Assembly (NCBI GenBank): GCA_963680875.1 | Contig: OY804583.1 | Location: 36,453,982-36,517,981, forward strand | Source: Bathymodiolus brooksi | Taxonomy: Eukaryota > Mollusca > Bivalvia > Mytilida > Modiolidae | Direction: 5' to 3' | Length of the DNA: 64,000 nucleotides | Shown here: positions 52,747 to 64,000 of the stretch, piece after piece | Numbering within the stretch: position 1 is the stretch's first letter | How the letters are laid out: each line of letters starts with the position of its first letter | The notes under the pieces: model-generated | Database searches by the model: none | What the model was told of the DNA's origin: nothing | The model's input: the letters and a program-made list of their open reading frames with translations, nothing else | Made by a program: the position numbers and the translations under genes

Positions 52747-55700
52747 CTGTGTCCAATCACCAATACTCGTGACAAATGTCTGACTAGATATGACAATTAC
52801 ATGATGATAGGTGATCTGAATTATGACTTACTGTGTCTAATCACCAATACTCGTGACAAATGTCTGACTAAATATGACAATTACATGATGATAGGTGATC
52901 TGAATTATGACTTACTGTGTTCAATCACCAATACTCGTGACAAATGTCTGACTAAATATGACAATTACATGATGATAGGTGATCTGAGTTATGACTTACT
53001 GTGTCCAATCACCAATACTCGTGACAAATGTCTGACTAAATATGACAATTACATGATGATAGGTGATCTGAATTATGACTTACTGTGTTCAATCACCAAT
53101 ACTCGTGACAAATGTCTGACTGAATATGACAATTACATGGTGATAGGTGATCTGAATTATGACTTACTGTGTCCAATCACCAATATTTGTGACAAATATC
53201 TGACTAAATATGACAATTACATGATGATAGGTGATCTGAATTATGACTTACTGTGTTCAATCACCAATACTCGTGACAAATGTCTGACTAAATATGACAA
53301 TTACATGGTGATAGGTGATCTGAATTATGCCTTACTGTGTCCAATCACCAATACTCGTGACAAATATCTGACTAAATATGACAATTACATGGCGATAGGT
53401 GATCTGAATTACGTCTTACTGTGTCCAATCGCCAATATTCGTGACAAATGTCAGACTAAATATGACAATTACATGGTGATAGGTGATCTGAATTACGTCT
53501 TACTGTGTCCAATCACCAATACTCGTGACAAATGTCTGACTAAATATGACAATCACATGGTGATAGGTGATCTGAATTATGACTTACTGTGTCCAATCAC
53601 CAATACTCGTGACAAATGTCTGACTAAATATGACAATTACATGGTGATAGGTGATCTGAATTACGTCTTACTGTGTCCAATCACCAATACTCGTGACAAA
53701 TGTCTGACTCAATATGACAATTACATGGTGATAGGTGATCTGAATTATGACTTACTGGGTCTAATCACCAATACTCGTGACAAATGTCTGACTAAATATG
53801 ACAATTACATGATGATAGGTGATCTGAATTATGACTTACTGTGTTCAATCACCAATACTCGTGACAAATGACTGACTAAATATGACAATTACATGATGAT
53901 AGGTGATCTGAGTGATGACTTACTGTGTCCAATCACCAATACTCGTGACAAATGTCTGACTAAATATGACAATTACATGATGATAGGTGATCTGAATTAT
54001 GACTTACTGTGTTCAATCACCAATACTCGTGACAAATGTCTGACTGAATATGACAATTACATGGTGATAGGTGATCTGAATTATGACTTACTGTGTCCAA
54101 TCACCAATATTTGTGACAAATATCTGACTAAATATGACAATTACATGATGATAGGTGATCTGAATTATGACTTACTGTGTTCAATCACCAATACTCGTGA
54201 CAAATGTCTGACTAAATATGACAATTACATGGTGATAGGTGATCTGAATTATGACTTACTGTGTCGAATCACCAATACTCGTGACAAATGTCTGACTAAA
54301 TATGACAATTACATGATGATAGGTGATCTGAATTATGACTTACTGTGTTCAATCACCAATACTCGTGACAAATGTCTGACTAAATATGACAATTACATGG
54401 TGATAGGTGATCTGAGTTATGACTTACTGTGTCCAATCACCAATACTCGTGACAAATGTCTGACTAAATATGACAATTACATGATGATAGGTGATCTGAA
54501 TTATGACTTACTGTGTTCAATCACCAATACTCGTGACAAATGTCTGACTAAATATGACAATTACATGGTGATAGGTGATCTGAATTATGACTTACTGTGT
54601 CGAATCACCAATACTCGTGACAAATGTCTGACTAAATATGACAATTACATGATGATAGGTGATCTGAATTATGACTTACTGTGTTCAATCACCAATACTC
54701 GTGACAAATGTCTGACTAAATATGACAATTACATGATGATAGGTGATCTGAGTTATGACTTACTGTGTCCAATCACCAATACTCGTGACAAATGTCTGAC
54801 TAAATATGACAATTACATGATGATAGGTGATCTGAATTATGACTTACTGTGTTCAATCACCAATACTCGTGACAAATGTCTTACTGAATATGACAATTAC
54901 ATGGTGATAGGTGATCTGAATTATGACTTACTGTGTCCAATCACCAATATTTGTGACAAATATCTGACTAAATATGACAATTACATGATGATAGGTGATC
55001 TGAATTATGCCTTACTGTGTCCAATCACCAATACTCGTGACAAATGTCTGACTAAATATGACAATTACATGGCGATAGGTGATCTGAATTACGTCTTACT
55101 GTGTCCAATCGCCAATATTCGTGACAAATGTCAGACTAAATATGACAATTACGTGGTGATAGGTGATCTGAATTACGTCTTACTGTGTCCAATCACCAAT
55201 ACTCGTGACAAATGTCTGACTCAATATGACAATTACATGGTGATAGGTGATCTGAATTATGACTTACTGTGTCGAATCACCAATACTCGTGATAAATGTC
55301 TGACTAAATATGACAATTACATGGCGATAGGTGATCTGAATTATGACTTACTGTGTCTAATCACCAATACACGTGACAAATGTCTGACTAAATATGACAA
55401 TTACATGATGATAGGTGATCTGAATTATGACTTACTGTGTTCAATCACCAATACTCGTGACAAATGTCTGACTAAATATGACAATTACATGATGATAGGT
55501 GATCTGAGTTATGACTTACTGTGTCCAATCACCAATACTCGTGACAAATGTCTGACTAAATATGACAATTACATGATGATAGGTGATATGAATTATGACT
55601 TACTGTGTTCAATCACCAATACTCGTGACAAATGTCTGACTGAATATGACAATTACATGGTGATAGGTGATCTGAATTATGACTTACTGTGTCCAATCAC

Positions 55701-56190
55701 CAATATTTGTGACAAATATCTGACTAAATATGACAATTACATGATGATAGGTGATCTGAATTATGACTTAATGTGTTCAATCACCAATACTCGTGACAAA
55801 TGTCTGACTAAATATGACAATTACATGGTGATAGGTGATCTGAATTATGCCTTACTGTGTCCAATCACCAATACTCGTGACAAATGTCTGACTAAATATG
55901 ACAATTACATGGCGATAGGTGATCTGAATTATGTCTTACTGTGTCCAATCGCCAATATTCGTGACAAATGTCAGACTAAATATGACAATTACATGGTGAT
56001 AGGTGATCTGAATTACGTCTTACTGTGTCCAATCACCAATACTCGTGACAAATGTCTGACTCAATATGACAATTACATGGTGATAGGTGATCTGAATTAT
56101 GACTTACTGTGTCGAATCACCAATACTCGTGATAAATGTCTGACTAAATATGACAATTACATGGCGATAGGTGATCTGAATTATGACTGA
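52747..56190 (+). repeat. 10,160 bp super-repeat, copy 2 with a 336 bp gain and an 82 bp loss
   Basis: Relative to copy 1 this segment has an extra four-monomer tandem duplication near 54540-54875 (336 bp). At about 55345 it lacks the 82 bp stretch that carries the TGA and the 2 bp deletion in copy 1 (44849-44930). The offset between copies therefore goes from 10,160 to 10,496 (44825 versus 55321) and then to 10,414 (45776 versus 56190). The loss restores an uninterrupted 765-codon frame. Confidence 0.85.
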
Positions 56191-59100
56191 CTGTCCAATC
56201 ACCAATACTCGTGACAAATGTCTGACTAGATATGACAATTACATGATGATAGGTGATCTGAATTATGACTTACTGTGTTCAATCACCAATACTCGTGACA
56301 AATGTCTGACTAAATATGACAATTACATAGTGATAGGTGATCTGAATTATGACTTACTGTGTTCAATCACCAATACTCGTGACAAATGTCTGACTAAATA
56401 TGAAAATTACATGGTGATAGGTGATCTGAATTATGCCTTACCGTGTCCAATCACCAATACTCGTGATAAATGTCTGACTAAATATGACAATTACATGGCG
56501 ATAGGTGATCTGAATTACGTCTTACTTTGTCCAATCGCCAATACTCGTGACAAATGTCAGACTAAATATGACAATTACATGGTGATAGGTGATCTGAATT
56601 ATGACTTACTGTGTCCAATCCCCAATACTCGTGACAAATGTCTGACTAAATATGACAATCACATGGTGATAGGTGATCTGAATTATGACTTACTGTGTCC
56701 AATCACCAACACTCGTGACAAATGTCTGACTAAATATGACAATTACATGGTGATAGGTGATCTGAATTACGTCTTACTGTGTCCAATCACCAATACTCGT
56801 GACAAATGTCTGACTAAATATGAAAATTACATGGTGATAGGTGATCTGAATTATGACTTACTGTGTCCAATCACCAATACTCGTGACAAATGTCAGACTA
56901 AATATGACAATTACATGGTGATAGGTGATCTGAATTACGTCTTATTGTGTCCAATCACCAATACTCGTGACAAATGTCTGACTAAATATGACAATCACAT
57001 GGTGATAGGTGATCTGAATTATGATTTACTGTGCCCAATCACCAACACTCGTGACAAGTGTCTGACTAAATATGAAAATTACATGGTGATAGGTGATCTG
57101 AATTACGTCTTACTGTGTCCAATCACCAATACTCGTGACAAATGTCTGACTAAATATGAAAATTACATGGTGATAGGTGATCTGAATTATAACTTGCTGT
57201 GTCCAATCACCAATACTCGTGACAAATGTCTGACTAAATATGACAATTACATGATGATAGGTGATCTGAATTATCACTTACTGTGTCCAATCACAAATAC
57301 TCGTGACAAATGTCTGACTAAATATGACAATTACATGGTGATAGGTGATCTGAATTATGACTTACTGTGTCCAATCACCAATACTCGTGACAAATGTCTG
57401 ACTAAATATGACAATTACATGGCGATAGGTGATCTGAATTATGACTTACTGTGTCCAATCACCAATACTCGTGACAAATGTCTGACTAGATATGACAATT
57501 ACATGATGATAGGTGATCTGAATTATGACTTACTGTGTTCAATCACCAATACTCGTGACAAATGTCTGACTCAATATGACAATTACATGGTGATAGGTGA
57601 TCTGAATTATGACTTAATGTGTTCAATCACCAATACTCGTGACAAATGTCAGACTAAATATGACAATTACATGATGATAGGTGATCTGAATTATGACTTA
57701 TTGTGTGCAATCACCAATACTCGTGACAAATATCTGACTAAATATGACAATTACATGGTGATAGGTGATCTGAATTATGACTTACTGTGTCCAATCACCA
57801 ATACTCGAGACAAATGTCTGACTAAATATGACAATCACATGGTGATAGGTGATCTGAATTATGACTTACTGTGTCCAATCACCAACACTCGTGACAAATG
57901 TCTGACTAAATATGACAATTACATGGTGATAGGTGATCTGAATTACGTCTTACTGTGTCCAATCACCAATACTCGTGACAAATGTCTGACTAAATATGAA
58001 AATTACATGGTGATAGGTGATCTGAATTATGACTTACTGTGTCCAATCACCAATACTCGTGACAAATGTCAGACTAAATATGACAATTACATGGTGATAG
58101 GTGATCTGAATTACGTCTTACTGTGTCCAATCACCAATACTCGTGACAAATGTCTGACTAAATATGACAATCACATGGTGATAGGTGATCTGAATTATGA
58201 CTTACTGTGTCCAATCACCAACACTCGTGACAAGTGTCTGACTAAATATGACAATTACATGGTGATAGGTGATCTGAATTACGTCTTACTGTGTCCAATC
58301 ACCAATACTCGTGACAAATGTCTGACTAAATATGATAATTACATGGTGATAAGTGATCTGAATTATAACTTGCTGTGTCCAATCACCAATACTCGTGACA
58401 AATGTCTGACTAAATATGACAATTACATGATGATAGGTGATCTGAATTATCACTTACTGTGTCCAATCACAAATACTCGTGACAAATGTCTGACTAAATA
58501 TGACAATTACATGGTGATAGGTGATCTGAATTATGACTTACTGTGTCCAATCACCAATACTCGTGACAAATGTCTGACTAAATATGACAATTACATGATG
58601 ATAGGTGATCTGAATTATGACTTACTGTGTTCAATCACCAATACTCGTGACAAATGTCTGACTAAATATGATAATTACATGGTGATAGGTGATCTGAATT
58701 ACCTCTTACTGTGTCCAATCACCAATACTCGTGACAAATGTCTGACTAAATATGACAATTACATGGCGATAGGTGATCTGAATTATGACTTACTGTGTCC
58801 AATCACCAATACTCGTGACAAATGTCTGACTAGATATGACAATTACATGATGATAGGTGATCTGAATTATGACTTACTGTGTTCAATCACCAATACTCGT
58901 GACAAATGTCTGACTCAATATGACAATTACATGGTGATAGGTGATCTGAATTATGCCTTACTGTGTCCAATCACCAATACTCGTGACAAATGTCTGACTA
59001 AATATGACAATTACATGGCGATAGGTGACCTGAATTACGTCTTACTGTGTCCAATCGCCAATATTCGTGACAAATGTCAGACTAAATATGACAATTACAT

Positions 59101-62100
59101 GGTGATAGGTGATCTGAATTACGTCTTACTGTGTCCAATCACCAATACTCGTGACAAATGTCTGACTAAATATGACAATCACATGGTGATAGGTGATCTG
59201 AATTATGACTTACTGTGTCCAATCACCAATACTCGTGACAAATGTCTGACTAAATATGACAATTACATGGTGATAGGTGATCTGAATTACGTCTTACTGT
59301 GTCCAATCACCAATACTCGTGACAAATGTCTGACTCAATATGACAATTACATGGTGATAGGTGATCTGAATTACGTCTTACTGTGTCCAATCACCAATAC
59401 TCGTGACAAATGTCTGACTCAATATGACAATTACATGGTGATAGGTGATCTGAATTATGACTTACTGTGTCGAATCACCAATACTCGTGATAAATGTTTG
59501 ACTAAATATGACAATTACATGGCGATAGGTGATCTGAATTATGACTGACTGTCCAATCACCAATACTCGTGACAAATGTCTGACTAAATATGACAATTAC
59601 ATGATGATAGGTGATCTGAATTATGACTTACTGTGTCTAATCACCAATACACGTGACAAATGTCTGACTAAATATGACAATTACATGATGATAGGTGATC
59701 TGAATTATGACTTACTGTGTTCAATCACCAATACTCGTGACAAATGTCTGACTAAATATGACAATTACATGATGATAGGTGATCTGAGTTATGACTTACT
59801 GTGTCCAATCACCAATACTCGTGACAAATGTCTGACTAAATATGACAATTACATGATGATAGGTGATATGAATTATGACTTACTGTGTTCAATCACCAAT
59901 ACTCGTGACAAATGTCTGACTGAATATGACAATTACATGGTGATAGGTGATCTGAATTATGACTTACTGTGTCCAATCACCAATATTTGTGACAAATATC
60001 TGACTAAATATGACAATTACATGATGATAGGTGATCTGAATTATGACTTAATGTGTTCAATCACCAATACTCGTGACAAATGTCTGACTAAATATGACAA
60101 TTACATGGTGATAGGTGATCTGAATTATGCCTTACTGTGTCCAATCACCAATACTCGTGACAAATGTCTGACTAAATATGACAATTACATGGCGATAGGT
60201 GATCTGAATTATGTCTTACTGTGTCCAATCGCCAATATTCGTGACAAATGTCAGACTAAATATGACAATTACATGGTGATAGGTGATCTGAATTACGTCT
60301 TACTGTGTCCAATCACCAATACTCGTGACAAATGTCTGACTCAATATGACAATTACATGGTGATAGGTGATCTGAATTATGACTTACTGTGTCGAATCAC
60401 CAATACTCGTGATAAATGTCTGACTAAATATGACAATTACATGGCGATAGGTGATCTGAATTATGACTGACTGTCCAATCACCAATACTCGTGACAAATG
60501 TCTGACTAGATATGACAATTACATGATGATAGGTGATCTGAATTATGACTTACTGTGTTCAATCACCAATACTCGTGACAAATGTCTGACTAAATATGAC
60601 AATTACATAGTGATAGGTGATCTGAATTATGACTTACTGTGTTCAATCACCAATACTCGTGACAAATGTCTGACTAAATATGAAAATTACATGGTGATAG
60701 GTGATCTGAATTATGCCTTACCGTGTCCAATCACCAATACTCGTGATAAATGTCTGACTAAATATGACAATTACATGGCGATAGGTGATCTGAATTACGT
60801 CTTACTTTGTCCAATCGCCAATACTCGTGACAAATGTCAGACTAAATATGACAATTACATGGTGATAGGTGATCTGAATTATGACTTACTGTGTCCAATC
60901 CCCAATACTCGTGACAAATGTCTGACTAAATATGACAATCACATGGTGATAGGTGATCTGAATTATGACTTACTGTGTCCAATCACCAACACTCGTGACA
61001 AATGTCTGACTAAATATGACAATTACATGGTGATAGGTGATCTGAATTACGTCTTACTGTGTCCAATCACCAATACTCGTGACAAATGTCTGACTAAATA
61101 TGAAAATTACATGGTGATAGGTGATCTGAATTATGACTTAATGTGTTCAATCACCAATACTCGTGACAAATGTCTGACTAAATATGACAATTACATGGTG
61201 ATAGGTGATCTGAATTATGCCTTACTGTGTCCAATCACCAATACTCGTGACAAATGTCAGACTAAATATGACAATTACATGGTGATAGGTGATCTGAATT
61301 ACGTCTTACTGTGTCCAATCACCAATACTCGTGACAAATGTCTGACTAAATATGACAATCACATGGTGATAGGTGATCTGAATTATGATTTACTGTGCCC
61401 AATCACCAACACTCGTGACAAGTGTCTGACTAAATATGAAAATTACATGGTGATAGGTGATCTGAATTACGTCTTACTGTGTCCAATCACCAATACTCGT
61501 GACAAATGTCTGACTAAATATGAAAATTACATGGTGATAGGTGATCTGAATTATAACTTGCTGTGTCCAATCACCAATACTCGTGACAAATGTCTGACTA
61601 AATATGACAATTACATGATGATAGGTGATCTGAATTATCACTTACTGTGTCCAATCACAAATACTCGTGACAAATGTCTGACTAAATATGACAATTACAT
61701 GGTGATAGGGGATCTGAATTATGACTTACTGTGTCCAATCACCAATACTCGTGACAAATGTCTGACTAAATATGACAATTACATGGCGATAGGTGATCTG
61801 AATTATGACTTACTGTGTCCAATCACCAATACTCGTGACAAATGTCTGACTAGATATGACAATTACATGATGATAGGTGATCTGAATTATGACTTACTGT
61901 GTTCAATCACCAATACTCGTGACAAATGTCTGACTCAATATGACAATTACATGGTGATAGGTGATCTGAATTATGACTTAATGTGTTCAATCACCAATAC
62001 TCGTGACAAATGTCAGACTAAATATGACAATTACATGATGATAGGTGATCTGAATTATGACTTATTGTGTGCAATCACCAATACTCGTGACAAATATCTG

Positions 62101-64000
62101 ACTAAATATGACAATTACATGGTGATAGGTGATCTGAATTATGACTTACTGTGTCCAATCACCAATACTCGAGACAAATGTCTGACTAAATATGACAATC
62201 ACATGGTGATAGGTGATCTGAATTATGACTTACTGTGTCCAATCACCAACACTCGTGACAAATGTCTGACTAAATATGACAATTACATGGTGATAGGTGA
62301 TCTGAATTACGTCTTACTGTGTCCAATCACCAATACTCGTGACAAATGTCTGACTAAATATGAAAATTACATGGTGATAGGTGATCTGAATTATGACTTA
62401 CTGTGTCCAATCACCAATACTCGTGACAAATGTCAGACTAAATATGACAATTACATGGTGATAGGTGATCTGAATTACGTCTTACTGTGTCCAATCACCA
62501 ATACTCGTGACAAATGTCTGACTAAATATGACAATCACATGGTGATAGGTGATCTGAATTATGACTTACTGTGTCCAATCACCAACACTCGTGACAAGTG
62601 TCTGACTAAATATGACAATTACATGGTGATAGGTGATCTGAATTACGTCTTACTGTGTCCAATCACCAATACTCGTGACAAATGTCTGACTAAATATGAT
62701 AATTACATGGTGATAAGTGATCTGAATTATAACTTGCTGTGTCCAATCACCAATACTCGTGACAAATGTCTGACTAAATATGACAATTACATGATGATAG
62801 GTGATCTGAATTATCACTTACTGTGTCCAATCACAAATACTCGTGACAAATGTCTGACTAAATATGACAATTACATGGTGATAGGTGATCTGAATTATGA
62901 CTTACTGTGTCCAATCACCAATACTCGTGACAAATGTCTGACTAAATATGACAATTACATGATGATAGGTGATCTGAATTATGACTTACTGTGTTCAATC
63001 ACCAATACTCGTGACAAATGTCTGACTAAATATGATAATTACATGGTGATAGGTGATCTGAATTACCTCTTACTGTGTCCAATCACCAATACTCGTGACA
63101 AATGTCTGACTAAATATGACAATTACATGGCGATAGGTGATCTGAATTATGACTTACTGTGTCCAATCACCAATACTCGTGACAAATGTCTGACTAGATA
63201 TGACAATTACATGATGATAGGTGATCTGAATTATGACTTACTGTGTTCAATCACCAATACTCGTGACAAATGTCTGACTCAATATGACAATTACATGGTG
63301 ATAGGTGATCTGAATTATGCCTTACTGTGTCCAATCACCAATACTCGTGACAAATGTCTGACTAAATATGACAATTACATGGCGATAGGTGATCTGAATT
63401 ACGTCTTACTGTGTCCAATCGCCAATATTCGTGACAAATGTCAGACTAAATATGACAATTACATGGTGATAGGTGATCTGAATTACGTCTTACTGTGTCC
63501 AATCACCAATACTCGTGACAAATGTCTGACTAAATATGACAATCACATGGTGATAGGTGATCTGAATTATGACTTACTGTGTCCAATCACCAATACTCGT
63601 GACAAATGTCTGACTAAATATGACAATTACATGGTGATAGGTGATCTGAATTACGTCTTACTGTGTCCAATCACCAATACTCGTGACAAATGTCTGACTC
63701 AATATGACAATTACATGGTGATAGGTGATCTGAATTACGTCTTACTGTGTCCAATCACCAATACTCGTGACAAATGTCTGACTCAATATGACAATTACAT
63801 GGTGATAGGTGATCTGAATTATGACTTACTGTGTCGAATCACCAATACTCGTGATAAATGTTTGACTAAATATGACAATTACATGGCGATAGGTGATCTG
63901 AATTATGACTGACTGTCCAATCACCAATACTCGTGACAAATGTCTGACTAAATATGACAATTACATGATGATAGGTGATCTGAATTATGACTTACTGTGT

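Larger units (their letters stand above)
41240..63912 (+). repeat. Satellite B zone 4: blocks bounded by stop-bearing monomers
   Basis: A monomer reading GCGATAGGTGATCTG then AATTATGACTGACTG carries a TGA. It ends at 41242, 42586, 44854, 45776, 49218, 52746, 56190, 59548, 60470 and 63912. The block lengths are 16, 27, 11, 41, 42, 41, 40, 11 and 41 monomers, minus 2 bp wherever the block starts with a deleted monomer. Within blocks the plus-strand frame is open (309 to 1157 codons), apart from a second TGA type at 43709-43711 and 53869-53871 (TGT to TGA). Variants such as AATATTTGTGACAAATAT are confined to this zone and its approach. Confidence 0.9.
14652..64000 (+). repeat. Satellite B: 84 bp tandem array, about 590 copies, continuing past the window
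   Basis: The monomer, written from its ATG, runs ATGGTGATAGGTGATCTGAA, TTATGACTTACTGTGTCCAA, TCACCAATACTCGTGACAAA, TGTCTGACTAAATATGACAA, TTAC. It is 84 bp and about 36% GC with one CpG. Copies are head to tail without spacers over 49 kb. Most differ from consensus at a few positions that recur among copies: G/A/C at the second codon, GAC/GTC/GCC at the ninth, CCA/TCA at the thirteenth. These shared variants define the higher-order repeats. Six monomers of 82 bp are present in the right part. There is no gene, transposase or other interruption inside the array. The function is unknown; a large homogenised satellite like this could be pericentromeric, heterochromatic or subtelomeric. Confidence 0.97.

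Noticed and set aside
14669..63912. A family of giant repetitive proteins (8857 aa and several of 300-1157 aa)
   Set aside because: All are translations of the same 84 bp satellite. They start at whichever ATG follows a stop or 2 bp deletion, have no non-repeat domains, and show no third-codon-position bias in variation.
14584..64000. CRISPR-like array
   Set aside because: The repeats are head to tail with no unique spacers, the unit is 84 bp, and the surrounding sequence is animal.

Overview
The window is eukaryotic and about 36% GC. It is most likely from a bivalve mollusc, probably a mussel-type (mytilid) genome. Reasons: a single-exon B-box/coiled-coil/propeller gene of the kind greatly expanded in bivalves; several tRNA-derived SINEs with tails that I remember as molluscan; the 3' end of a non-LTR retrotransposon; and very large satellite arrays. 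The species is inferred from memory of such repeats, not from a search.

Layout. (1) 1-6490 is satellite A, a 53-56 bp tandem repeat with local higher-order repeats of about 480 bp. One 5'-truncated LINE fragment (209-1004, minus strand) sits inside one of its monomers. (2) 6491-14583 is an island of ordinary sequence about 8 kb long. It holds dispersed repeats, four SINE or SINE-tail copies, AT-rich minisatellites, a small foldback structure, and the one convincing gene: a RING-less TRIM-like protein of 548 aa on the minus strand (9472-11118). Two decayed copies of that gene's last exon segment lie just beyond its stop. (3) 14584-64000 is satellite B, an 84 bp tandem repeat of about 590 copies that runs off the right edge and makes up about 77% of the window.

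Satellite B is the main interest. Its unit is 28 codons long, so one plus-strand frame stays open for 26.6 kb (14669-41242, 8857 codons) and reopens repeatedly after that. The substitution pattern does not favour third codon positions, and there is no visible non-repeat protein sequence, so I read the open frame as a by-product of unit length and ancestry rather than a giant protein. The frame translates to a segment, KYDNYMVIGDLNYDLL, that closely resembles the Gly-Asp-x-Asn region of the endonuclease domain of LINE-type retrotransposons. I therefore propose that the satellite was seeded from a fragment of a LINE endonuclease gene. This is an inference that a database search can test.

The array is layered from left to right: two 34 bp edge units, a 7-8 monomer higher-order repeat, a 30-33 monomer repeat, a 26-35 monomer repeat, and finally a right part built of blocks ending in a stop-bearing monomer. 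The right part contains a nearly identical 10,160 bp super-repeat whose later changes (a 336 bp gain and an 82 bp loss) can be read exactly from coordinates.

Nothing in the window looks like an operon or pathway. The TRIM-like gene is the only locus I would annotate as a working protein-coding gene.
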